Shown piece after piece: positions 11,548 to 22,505 of a stretch of DNA of 64,000 nucleotides (within the stretch, counting starts at the first letter, position 1; each line of letters starts with the position of its first letter). Source of the stretch: Terana coerulea (lineage: Eukaryota; Basidiomycota; Agaricomycetes; Polyporales; Phanerochaetaceae); the NCBI GenBank assembly GCA_024811115.1, contig JAKOGH010000159.1:1-64000 (forward strand), read 5' to 3'. The translations under genes and the position numbers were made by a program. The notes beneath the pieces were generated by a model that worked only from the letters and a program-made list of their open reading frames with translations, did no database searches and was not told where the DNA came from.

Positions 11548-14500
11548 TCATAAGATCTGTTCAACCACAGTGGGAGCAGGCAAGTCCGTAGACGCGGCTC
11601 TGCTCGGCGGCACTACCGTCAAATCGACGCTACTCGCCCGCTCCGTCATTTTCTTCCGCCTCTCGCCCACCTTCCAGATGACATCCTTCAGCTCCTGCAC
11701 GACCTCACCGCCAGGACCCCACTTCTCCTTTCCCGACCGTTCCTCATCGGTGGATGTAACGCCCGCAGCAAGAGGGAGACCGGAACTTTCTCGCCGTGCC
11801 TTCATCAACTTGATGCGCTCTTCTCTGGACAGCTTGGACCGCTCTCTGGTGAAGACGGGCTCTGCACCGGTGTCCGCTTCGAAGACCTGCTCTAAACCAG
11901 GTGGAGGCAGGTGGTGGGGCGACGAAGTCATAAGCAAGTGCTCCGAAGCGTCGTCCATAGGTCGGTGGCTGTGGTCGAGACCTTGCACAGCGATCTCGAA
12001 TGTGCTGTTCCGCTCTGAGAATGCCGAATCGGGTCCACTAGACTCTTCGCTGCTAACGTCATGAGCGAGCGGCGGAGGCGCGTCCGGTTCAGCGTATTCG
12101 TCGTCCTCGTCGTCGTCGATAGGCGATGGCTGCTTAGGCGGAGCCAGCGCATCCAAAAGGCGCTCGCGCCCACGTTCACATTCGCGTAGCGCGTAACCAA
12201 GTTCTTTACGCAGTCGGTCATACGCTTGAAGAGTCGGATTCTCGCTAGCTGCCTCCACACCGAAAGGATCGAGAGACGACCCGTCTGCTGCAGGCATTAT
12301 AGAGACATCCGGATTTCTCTCCTCTCGGATGGAAGCGACACACTGCTCCAAATGTTCCCGCGCGTCGTTCAGGGCGGAAGAAATTGCGTCGACGTGAGCG
12401 GCAAAGCGGGTCAAGTTGCTGGGCATCGGTGCGAAAGAGGTCATCTCGGCCATCGTCCGCAAGGCTGGGCGCGCATTGCTCTTCTCCGGCGATATACTGC
12501 TCTCCCTCGAACTGCCGAGCAGGGATTCCGTGCTAGGTCGCTCGTCTTTTATGCGCCTCTTCTCCGCGTCATCCAGGAGCAGATAGCAAGGTCGAAGAAG
12601 CGTCTGCGAAGGTACTCGTTAGAAGTGCCATCACAGACCGCACGTCTTCCCAGTAGGTATCGTCGTCTGCATCTTCTTCGAATCTGAGAGCAAGGAGGTG
12701 GGCACACGCGTAACGCTTCGCGGCAAGAGCGCCGTGCAGCGCAAGGTGTAGAGCGGAAAGGGAAAGTGGATGGCGGTTGGTTTGAAGAAGAGTGAAGCGC
12801 GTCGGTGAGTTGAGGCTTGATACCGAGTTTTGCGATTGGTGACGGGAGTGGTGACCAAAGGTCTGAGGTTCGCTGCTGTAGCTTGGTGGAGGGACACCAA
12901 AACTGACCATACCAGAGCTTCTCCGTTTCCTGCGCAAGTCCAGCGCATCCACACCGAAGACATCGTCATCTTTGAGATACGCCAGATCGGAGTCCGACTC
13001 CGCATCTTCCTCCTCATGCACATTCTCAAGTACTCTCTGCGCTAGCGGGCTGGGAGGTGCGCTCATGGTGGAGGGTGATCCTGGGTGGAGGAAGAGGGAA
13101 TGCATGTCAGACCGCCTATTCTCCTTCTTTCGCATCGCATTCATCCCCGCAACGGCTGCCAATGAAGCTCGAGAGGGGCTCCATGTCGCACGCTTGCTGG
13201 CATTCGGTGGCATGGACAGTGTTCGCCGACGCCAGGCGGTGATAGGGTCTGAGACTGGTCTTGGTTGGTCGAGTGTAATGAAGGAGGGCTTGATGGGTGA
13301 CGCCGGAGCGTACATTTCAGACAGCTGGGCAAGTTGCGAGGGTGAAGTCAAAGCAGAAAGCAGCTGTCGTACGTTGTCGCATTGGCTCTGGGTTGTGTGT
13401 AGTGACGACTGCAAAGCAACACGGAGGCTAGAAGAGGGCGATTGAGGGCTTGTGGGTCCATAATATGTACTTGGACTGTAGTCATCATTGAGCAACAATT
13501 CTGAGATTCATATAATATACATACCTCCGCTCCTCTTTCTCAATCACGCACATAGCCTCGTTTACTGCTGAATCCCAAACATTCCCTGATGAGATGAGCT
13601 CATTGACCGCATCAAGCGTCTACGAAGACCGGTCAATAGGACGAAAGTAACCGGCGATGCATTCTGACATACCGACGTCGATGCTTCTGAGGCGCCTGGG
13701 TTCGCGGGTTTCGTGGCTTTTGCGAAGTACAGAGCCCCAGCGAGTAGCAAGAGGCCAAGAAATTCGAAACCTGCGGCAAGAGCTACCACAGCGACCGAGA
13801 CAATCACAACGGTCCGTCGCGTGTCGTTAGGTTCTGAGGTTCCTGCACGTTTCGATGAAGAGTCTTCGCTATGGTCTTCGCTGGAACTCGATGTTCTGGA
13901 ATGGCCGCTGGAAGACACGTCCAGGCGACCAGGTATGCTTGGCGCAAAGGATCTCCGGCTAGGATGTGGAGAAGCAGCCAACGACGTGGACAGTAGCGAG
14001 GAAGATATTACGTCGTACTTGAAGCGTTCTCCAAAGGCATTTGATGAGCTTGCGGGTTGATGTGTTGAGATTGACTGGAAGACATCCTAAGAAATCATAT
14101 TGTACGTGTCAGCGGGCCCATATACCGACGTGTGTAACAAGCCATGAGGGTTAACAGATGCCCCGGGGTCCATCGGTGTCTGATGCACGTCTCCAAGCGA
14201 CAAGCACGAGGGAGGCACACAGAGCGTACCCATCACGCACGACGTCCCGTAGGCGAATCCCGCAGCCGACCAGGCCGACCAATCCAAAATTAGGCTAAGC
14301 GGCGTCGCGTAGGCATGTCTTGCGGCACGGGCCAGGGTAACGGAGAGGTGAGGGTGCAAGTGTAGCACAAGCTCACCTGTATACGGTGAACTGCTTTCAG
14401 TAATAGCTGAGCGGTGGGTGTCTCGTATGTCTGTGAACCGTTCAGCGGCTCCACCGTGAAGTGTACGCTGCTTCCTGGCATCGGCTCTGAGTCTTCGCCC

Positions 14501-14607
14501 GACTCTGGGAGACAATTGGTATTAGAGACAGCAGCTTATATGCCATTTCAGGGCTCACCTCGTAGGTATTCTTCTAATGGGTGTTCGTTGAAGACAGGTT
14601 GCGCCAT
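11548..14607 (-). CDS. Vezatin/Inp2-like myosin-binding membrane protein
   Basis: The ATG at 14607 opens [16 protein letters not shown], followed by several short exons. The exon ending near 13680 carries a polar, serine-rich lead ([17 protein letters not shown]) and a transmembrane hairpin ([20 protein letters not shown] then [10 protein letters not shown]). Later parts include [20 protein letters not shown], a long helical stretch around 12570-12850 and [18 protein letters not shown]. This layout matches, as I remember it, the basidiomycete proteins with the vezatin / peroxisomal myosin-binding domain (Inp2 type), which tether organelles to class V myosin. The middle intron (about 14090-14360) is uncertain: a 270-base intron keeps the frame, but part of it is also open. 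The frame changes by one base near 12560-12600 (frame ending ...STLLSAPG versus LLDDAEKRR) unless an unusually short 40-base intron is used. Confidence 0.55.
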
Positions 14608-14966
14608 GGTGAATTGCTTGCCAGTTAGATGTGGGGTGCTGGGTGCGGCAGGTACGAGGGTCGTAAGGTCGTGAAGACTGCTCCAGGAATACAGAAGGTT
14701 AAGTTATGTTGAGTAGGTATATCAAGTGGATGAAAACGAGCGTAGATTGAAGAAGGTGGCAATAAATCCTGGGTCGGAGTGAAGGGAACAAGCAAGGCTT
14801 GCTTGACCGCATAGAAGGAGCACTGCGGCGCCCGAACGTCAGGTGTCACGGAAACGGTAACGATAGGTCACGTAACGGATACTGTGACTGTGTGACCGCA
14901 GCTTTCCAGCACTTTGACCTCCTTCTGACATCCTCTGCGTTTCTTTTCGTTGCAATAGTGCGCAGG
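14608..14966. promoter_or_regulatory. Shared upstream region of two divergent genes
   Basis: This 359-base stretch separates the start of the vezatin-like gene (minus strand) from the FAD oxidoreductase gene (plus strand) and must hold both promoters. It contains several GTGAC/GTCAC motifs (about 14840-14900), but no known site is claimed. An untranslated first exon or intron of the oxidoreductase could end at the CAG just before its ATG. Confidence 0.35.
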
Positions 14967-16728
14967 ATGGCCCATCTCAGTCTTCCTGTGCCCTTGAACG
15001 TCCTTGCCGAACAACAGAAGGTTCTGGCAGCCACAGCAACTCGTCTCAATCCTCTCAAAGCGTTACCTGTTCCAAAGTCCACGGTGTCGTTCTGGCAGAA
15101 AGACCTTGAAATCTCGCCGTCTCCCAGTGAAGGTAGCGAAGGACCCCTTACTGCAGATGCAGATATATGTATCATTGGTTCTGGAATTACCGGAATATCA
15201 TGTGCCTACCATCTGGCGAAGACCTTCGCTCAGGAAAATCCTGGTTTGGGACCCGTGAAAGTCGTCGTGCTTGAGGCCAGAGAGTTTTGTTAGCCTCCGA
15301 CAGTGATTGCTTCCGGCCGTGTCTGATGTGCGTACTTGCTATACAGGTTCTGGAGCGACTGGTGAGTCAGCTTATTCGACAGACCCGAGACTTAGATTGA
15401 TTGGGCATAGGTCGCAATGGCGGACATCTCACTGCTACCACTCACGAGGGCTTTGCCGCGCGCGAAATCCTATACGGCCGCGAAGAAGCTGTTCGCGAAG
15501 TGGCGCTGGAGCAGTACAACGTTGCGCAGCTGCTGCAGGTCATCCGCGAAGCTGGAAAGGACGTCGAGCTGGATGTGGTCTCGGGCGGCCACCTCGAATT
15601 GTTCTTCACCGAGAAGGAATACCAGCATGCTAGAGCCGATTACTTGGCAGCTCGCTCCGCCGGCGTGGATGTGCGACCCGTCGAGTGGTTGAGCGAAGAG
15701 GATGTCCTTCAGCAGTATGGCGCTCCGTACCCAGGCACGCGTGCTCCTGGGACCAACTTATGGCCTCTCAAGGCTGTCGGTCTGCTGTATGACTTGGCTC
15801 AGGGGTTTTCTTCCAACTTCTCCCTCAGTCTGCACACGAACACGCCTGTGAATGCCATTTCCCGGATCCATGGACCCCAGAGTACCTCGCCAGGCCGTCG
15901 ATGGTCAGTCGAAACAGACCGTGGCAACATCTCGTCCTGCTATGTCCTCCACGCCACGAATGCCTACGTCTCACATCTTCTACCACACATGTACGGACCG
16001 GAGGGCGTGATTCCGACCCGAGGACAGGTGTTGGCCATGCGGGCGGCGGCGGCATCCGACGTGATCACGAAGGTGGCATGGTTGGGCAATGAAGGCTTCG
16101 AGTACTGGTTCCCGCGTCCGATCAAAGCTGGCGAGGCGTCTCCCTTGGTCATTCTAGGCGGTGCTCGCGAGACGGCAAAACCGCGATATGAACTGTACGA
16201 GGTGGATGATTCGGTCTGCAACCACGACGTAAGCCTCGCGTTGAGGAGGTTTTTGCCGAGTGTGTTCCCTGGGAAGTACGAGCCTGACAGGGAGCCCGAA
16301 CATGAATGGGTACGTCCTCACCGTAGCTTACGCTCATGTCTATTCGGCTCCTAATTGCTCTACTTGTAGTCGGGCATCATGGGTTTCACCAAGACCGGCG
16401 ATCCCTTCGTGAGTACTCACTAAGCCAATGCCAACACAATCCCGCAGCCCTAACGGAGCTTGATTAAGGTTGGCCCAGTCGTTAACCCGTCACTGCCCGA
16501 AGGGGAATTCGCGGGCCAGTATGTTTCGGCCGGATTTTCAGGGCATGGCATGCCTCGGGCGTTTGCATGGTACGTGTTTCCGTGCTTGCGCTCTCGCGCT
16601 CGGTGGAGCTAAAGTATTCGGACTTTAGTGCCGAGGCTGTCGCTGGAATGATTGCAAGTGACATGCTCAGTCGGCCATGGACGGTGCCGGAATGGTTACC
16701 GAAGCACTACCTCACAAAGGCGCCATAA
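14967..16728 (+). CDS. FAD-dependent oxidoreductase (DAO family)
   Basis: Six exons (14967-15288, 15347-15361, 15411-16309, 16370-16408, 16469-16569, 16629-16728) give 491 residues. The dinucleotide-binding motif DICIIGSGITGISCAYHLA and a second strand VKVVVLEAREFC are followed by SGATGRNGGHLTATTHEGF, the FAD-contact signature of the D-amino-acid-oxidase fold. Towards the C-terminus GIMGFTKTGDPFVG and FSGHGMPRAFACAEAVA match the usual closing FAD-binding elements. The enzyme should oxidise an amine-type substrate; which one cannot be told. An odd point is the 15-base exon at 15347-15361, which encodes exactly the residues SGAT around the FAD motif. The gene looks intact. Confidence 0.88.
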
Positions 16729-16832
16729 ATCGTCTGCTTGGCCGAATGTTATGTCCATACGCAATGAATTTATACAAATACACCTGATCGTCGACTTCGG
16801 GGCTACTAAGCTATCGGGCCCACTGCAGGAAT

Positions 16833-17738
16833 TTACCCCAAGAAGTCCGTCTCGCCTTTCTTAATGAAAGCATCAAGAGCCGGCTCGATCTTATCCTCTC
16901 CTCCGTTGATGTCGATACTTAGCCCAGCAGCATCCGGCCTATTTGCCAGCAAAGCCAAGGTCAAGGCGACATCATCTCGCTGTTCATAAGCACAATTGAG
17001 TACATCCGCTGAAACAACATGGGCATCGCCAAAGCTTACCGAGATTTTGGGTACAAGACTCGTCTTGCCGACTATTGCTCGTCCAGTACCGGGCTCTTCC
17101 GTGTAATAACCAGGCCTGACCATGGTCCACTTGAAAGCGGTGCGCTGAGCCAAATTCTTATCTGCGTCATATTTGGCCTGCATGTACTCTTTTAGGGCGC
17201 CCCATAATTGGTCTGAGACCTTCCAATCGTCCTCAGTCTGCATGCGTTGTGAGTTTCCGAATCTTCAAGCATTCAGCCCACGAATGTTACCACTTACGTA
17301 ATGGGCAGGCCTACTGCTGCGATCTCTGGAATCAATGGCCGAGAGCATGACGAGTCGAGGCTTCGTTCCCTTCACCAGTTCGATGGCGTCGAAGACCTTC
17401 ACGGCACCCTCGTAGTCCACCTTCCTGATGCGCTCCAAGCCACCCTTGCCTCCCGCTCCAGCGGCGAAATAAACGAGGTCTTTGCCCTCGAAGATTTCAG
17501 AAATCTTCTCCTTGGGATCGTCTTCAACCGAGGCGACGAATGGAGTTGCCCCGGTGGCGGCGACTTCGTTCGAGTGCTCTTGATTACGAATGATGGACAC
17601 GACTTTGGTGTTTTGGCGCGACGAGAGGAGACGGGCCAAACGCATGGCCACCTTTTTCGCAGTCAGAGATGCTTAAACACGGAGAGGTGCGCTCGAAGCT
17701 CCTACTTTCCCGTGTCCGCCAACTATAGCAATGTTCAT
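16833..17738 (-). CDS. NAD(P)-binding reductase-like protein (NmrA/YwnB-type Rossmann fold)
   Basis: Four exons read on the minus strand (17738-17706, 17651-17298, 17237-17040, 16979-16833) give 243 residues, the usual size of the small atypical short-chain dehydrogenase family. The N-terminus MNIAIVGGHGKVAMRLARLL is the glycine-rich nucleotide-binding loop. DLVYFAAGAGGKGG and a YMQAKYDADKNL helix (YxxxK motif) follow, then the conserved ISRDDVA segment formed across the last intron. That last intron (17039-16980) is 60 bases and has no stop, so it could be mistaken for coding sequence; the orthologous intron in the neighbouring copy contains a stop. The substrate is unknown. The neighbour at 18.4-19.3 kb is a tandem paralogue. 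Confidence 0.85.
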
Positions 17739-18374
17739 AATGGGATGCCTGAGTATCTTGAAAGTCAGCGAGGGGGAAAGTGGAGAACAAATGATGTGGG
17801 GCCACCTGTTTGCTGTGCACGAGACAGTACGTGTACTTCAGCCTGGGTGTGGTGTGCGTGGTGGTGGTGGTTAACGATGTAACCAGTGTAGTTTGCTGTT
17901 GCGTTTTAAATACAAATCCCTCAGCTTGGGCGCAGCTACGTAACTGGCGGCCGAGCCGCGTCGTGTTCGCGGCTAATTTAGTCAGCACAAAGCTGCGATC
18001 TCGAGTCCGAATCAGCTTGGAACCACCTATCAACTCCAAGGCATACCCACGACATACCTTGATCGGTCGGTTGGGGAATATGACTCAAGCGCGTGAGTAT
18101 GCTTCGGACATGTCTCCCCGATCTCCGCCCACGCTTGCCTGAGCATATTTGGTGTAGTCCGTCTCGAGTCACGCCGTTGCTGGACTCAAATGTGTTCGCA
18201 AATCTGCACATTCCGTCGCGCAACGGCTCGGACGAGTGTTGCTTCTCAAGGTTCAAGGACAAGGCGAGCGTGTTCCCTACAGGCAACCAAATTTTATATC
18301 AATACATCACGTCTTTATACAATCACACTTGAGCTCCTCAACAAGTGTTGAGCTGCCATCATCATGATGGTGTA
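17739..18374. other. Spacer between tandem reductase-like copies
   Basis: Holds the promoter of the 16.8-17.7 kb gene and the 3' end of its paralogue. No open frame makes a recognisable product. A G/T-rich stretch at 17845-17875 (repeated GTGGTG) is the only low-complexity feature. Confidence 0.5.
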
Positions 18375-19281
18375 TTACCCGGAGAAGTCTGTCTCGCCCC
18401 TCTTGATGAAAGCATCCAGACCCTCCTCGATTCCAGTATCTCCTCCATTGAGGTCGATGGCTAACCCAGCAGTATCCGGCCTATCCGCTAGCAAAGCCAA
18501 GATCGAAGCAACGTCATCTCGCTGTGGCGTAGTTTAGCACATTCCTAACCTATTATATGCGCAGCGTAAACGCTCACGGAAATTTTGGAACCAAGGCTGG
18601 CCTTTCCAACCGTCGCTCGTCCAGTACCTGGCTCATGCGTGAGAGCACCGGGTCTGAGTATGGTCCACTTGAAGGCAGTGCGCTGAATCAAGTTCTTGTC
18701 TGCGTCATATTTGGCCTGCATGTATGCTCCGATGGCGTTCCAGACTTTCTCAGACCACTTCAAGTCCTCTTCTGTCTGGTGCGATTAGGCTCGCCTGTAA
18801 ACTAGATCAGACTTCCACATGCCATGACTGATCACTCACGTAGTGCGCGGGAGTGACACTGCGGTCTCTGACGTCCAGACCAGAAACCATAATGAATCGA
18901 GGCTTCGTTCCCTTTACGAGCTCGATAGCGTCGAAAATCTTCAGGGCTCCCTCATAGTCCACCTTCCTTGTGCGCTCCGCCCCACCCTTGCCGCCCGCTC
19001 CAGCAGAAAAATAGACCAAATCCTTACCCTCAAAGGCCTCTGTAAACTTCTCTTTCGGGGTCATCTTCCAGCGAGAGAACGAGCGGGGTTGCCCCAGTGG
19101 CGGCGACTTCGTTCGAGTGCTCGTGGTTGCGGAAGATGGACACAACTTCGGTGTCTTGGCGAGAGGAAAGGAGACGTGCCAAACGCATGGCAACCTTCAG
19201 CGAGATCAGCTTAGCCCAGAAAGGTAGAAACGGTACTCAGGCTCTCACGTTTCCGTGTCCACCGACTATAGCGACATTCAT
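18375..19281 (-). pseudogene. Frameshifted tandem copy of the NAD(P)-binding reductase-like gene
   Basis: The copy has the same four-exon plan as the gene at 16.8-17.7 kb: MNVAIVGGHGN at 19281, VAMRLARLLSSRQ, a central GGKGGAERTRKVDYEGA exon, YMQAKYDADKNL and a last exon with RDDVASILALLADRP. Intron positions are the same. In exon 2 the frame breaks at about 19060-19066: the neighbour has GACGATCCCAAGGAG where this copy reads GATGACCCCGAAAGAG, one base longer in a C run, so the reading frame meets a stop soon after. If that base is an error, the gene is an intact paralogue; otherwise it is a recent pseudogene, since the rest shows no other damage. Confidence 0.7.
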
Positions 19282-22200
19282 AGTGCGGTACCGGGTAGAG
19301 GCTAGCCTAACTCAGGCTTAACACGACCGAAAGTCAGTGGCGAGGTAAATAGTGGAGTACGATTGAAGCAGTACGATTTTTCTGTTTTATTTGAGACTAT
19401 ACGCTTGCGTTAGTCCTTCGTATGCGTAACTTAGCAGTCGCTGTAAGGGACTTGGCAGTTCACTAAGCTCGCTCCTTCAAATACGAGCGGCGAGCGCCAC
19501 AAAGCCTTCGGAGTTCCGCCACGTCACCAGTCCGGAACCGGAGCTGGCGCCGAAGTCCCGAGCCGTTTAACCTTGGCGCCTGTGTAGTTTTCTGAGTCTT
19601 CACACAACCTTCAACCTTGCATACGAACCAGCTATCTTTTCCGTGGCATACGTTGACCAGCCGATACTTGTGGCCAGTGCGGCCTTGTGAGGACGCTACC
19701 GAGACGTCTTGCTCACTCCCAGCCCATTTCTTCGGACCATTCCCTCAGACGTGGCATGCTAGCATCGACGCTCTCGGGGACTTGTAAACTCAGCCGTGAA
19801 CATTCAAGCTGAAGCTCGACAGGCAATTCACAAGGCCAGTACATAAATTTTAAGAATGGAGACCCTATACCAGTTAGTGCACGCTCAGTCTCGCTCAAGG
19901 CCATGCGATCTCAGTCGCGGCGCTGATACTTAGTACATGTGCTCATTCAACGATGGGAATCACTTTGCAAGGGGAAGGTAGGCATTGCGTCCTGTATTAT
20001 GGGTAATGCATCTCAGCAAATTGACCTAATTACATATAGATGTCTGTGCGGCTTCCAGACATGGATGCAGCTTGAGCACATGTTGATCGCGTTGACTATA
20101 TGCGCGCTGTGAGTAAGCCCACAACCGCACAACTAGCTATCCTGTAGCTTACATTGTTGCCGCAGCACCATGCCTTGATGGACATCGTAGGGCCGCGTTG
20201 ACCTCTGTATGCGCTATTACCAAGTGTCAGCACACCCGTGATGTGTAGCCAAGCACGATGCACGCCATTGGTCCGGCACTCCCAAGAGCGGTAGACCAGC
20301 TGGCCGCAGCAATGCTGCTGATAGACGGTGGTGGCGAAGCCTTATTGGTATCATCAAGCCCTCCAGGCTTTCGTACACTGCGGAGATCAATACGTGCTGT
20401 TGGTGGAACCCATATTGGAGGAGGTGAGCCGGGTTTCTGCATTCCCATCTTTCTTGTGCCCGCGCTATCCCAGTGTTTCCCAGATGTCCGATCCCGCGAG
20501 GCTGCCGCTGGAGCTATTCATTTGGTACTTGCCGCGAAGGCGGCTCGGAAGGCGCGAACCGCCGAGCGCGGCTCGCCGTGGTGTGTCAGCCTTCTCATGA
20601 CCACAACTTCGACTGTGCACTGGCACCGCTGGGAACCTTAATTCTAGCATGTCGGAAGTCCGCCATCTGGACCGGAAGACGCCGCCATCTCTTGTGACCA
20701 GTTCGTTCAGCAGTCGGGTATTCTCACTTATCATCTCGACTGCGACCCGAGATAGTGCAGGTCGGGGTGGCGTCCCTCCGTCAGGGGAAAAGCTGCTTCA
20801 CGTTCTCACGTGAGACCTGTTACTTCTTATGATGAACTCTGCAAGGTATAGTGCTTCTGCTGCTTTGTATGTTCTCTCACACATCCATTTCGTAGGATCG
20901 TCGACAAAGCAGATATCATACGGTGGACTGACCTCGCCATTATCGGATGCGTTGATCCCTTCGGTGCGGCCGTCGCTCCTCAATGTAAACGGGTTCACAC
21001 TTGTCTTTTACGCAGCGCGTCCGGTGGGCAACGCTCCCGGACACTGCTCTCCGACAAGAATCAGTTAGATTAATGATAGTATGCGTCATAATATACTATC
21101 AGCGCACATTTCGGCTCATCGATGTTGCTCTAGGTCGTCATATGCTGAACTACCATTGCGTCAACAGGCAGCGACGAACGCCTTGTGCTTCGCTCATCTT
21201 CGGTTCACGGAGCGCCCTGTAGAAGCTGGCGCTCCCGCATCCTCTCGGACCCGTTTGCTCGTTCCACCGACGACGGTCGGGCCATCGAGGCATGCAGGGC
21301 ACAGCGCATTACTCTCAATGTGCATGCCAGCGGCGACGTCCCCTGACGTCCCGAGCGGCACGGGTATTACGTGCTGATAATCGAGGGCCAGCGGTGCGAA
21401 ATGATCTACAAAACGCGGCAGGCCTGATGGCTTGTGCATGGCACGTAAGACAAGCCCTAAAATGCACCTTGGCCTACGCCGAAGTCGGACAGGCTCGCGG
21501 GAGGGGGACTGGACCGTGCAGGCACACGGTCTTGGCCTGGTGTGGCAAGCGCATTGCGCAGCGTTGGCTCGGGCGTGTGCGATAGCGCGCTTTGATATCC
21601 TATCCACGCCGCTGTGCTGGAGCCTCGTTGAGCGGGTGATGCGTGCACTGGCCTCGCGGTGAGCTCCCGCCTTTTTCGCCCTGCCCTCTACTTGCATGGC
21701 GCTGACATGTCCAGGAAGGCCGGAAAGCGCTCTGTGGAGAGCGGAACGCTGGTGAGTGAGCCTGAGCGGCTTTTGTCAAGAGGATAGCCTACGGTAGCAG
21801 TAAGTTCACACCGGTTAATACAAGGGACGGCGAACGTACGGACGTCGCCCTCGAACCTTGAGGCTGCTGCTGTAAAGTTGTGATCCAGGCGTCGTCGCCG
21901 CTCCCGCACCTGACCGGTTACGACATGGCGGGCGAGAGCAGACTGAAGTGTTCGTGGCCTGTAAGCACCTGAAAAACCCACAATCATGATCCATGTGAGA
22001 TATGTTTTTGAGTGATTTGAGCAGTGGCTGGTCAGACATGAGGACATTTTGATTCCGTTGTTGATGGATGATGGGAAAGGCATGGAGGGAGCACGCCCGA
22101 CTTTGATCGAGACGTCCACCTGGGCTCAAAACGCTGCCCGAGGGTGTCCTCACGGTGTCAGAGCAGGTCAAAGCCTGGCTTTCACCTCATTCTATACCCC

Positions 22201-22505
22201 CTTTGTCGACAACGCCGACGACGTGCTGCCGGTCTAGGTCGTCCCCTGCGCTCCTTGTTGTCGACGACGTCCTGAAGCAAGCAAAGCGAGAGTGTGTGCA
22301 TGTCCTGGTGGTCTCTTCCTTCGGAAAATTCTGATTGCAGACGGTAGAGGTGGATAATTGGTACGTACATCCTTGCCTGAATTGAAAACGCACGCCTGAT
22401 TCTCTGATTTGAATGCAGCCTGCCCCAGCACGACCCAGGCGAGAGAGGCGTGCAAAAGCGCTGCAGAATTCCGGTCTCCTTTCTCTTTCTTGAACCACGC
22501 GCGAA
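19282..22505. other. Three-kilobase region with no supported gene
   Basis: Open frames up to 167 codons occur (21194-21697 minus; 21688-22119 minus; 20258-20641 plus), but the longest follow high local GC and lack recognisable domains. A short frame at about 20480-20600 plus begins like an F-box (LPLELFIWYL) and could be a relic, although nothing downstream supports it. The last few hundred bases before 22506 probably hold the promoter and leader of the heat-shock-factor-type gene. Confidence 0.4.

Noticed and set aside
20480..20600. A start-like F-box motif (LPLELFIWYL)
   Set aside because: The frame stops within 40 codons and no leucine-rich or second F-box half follows in any frame.
21194..21697. 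A 167-codon open frame on the minus strand
   Set aside because: Local GC is high, frames are open on both strands at once, and no domain, signal or intron pattern is visible.
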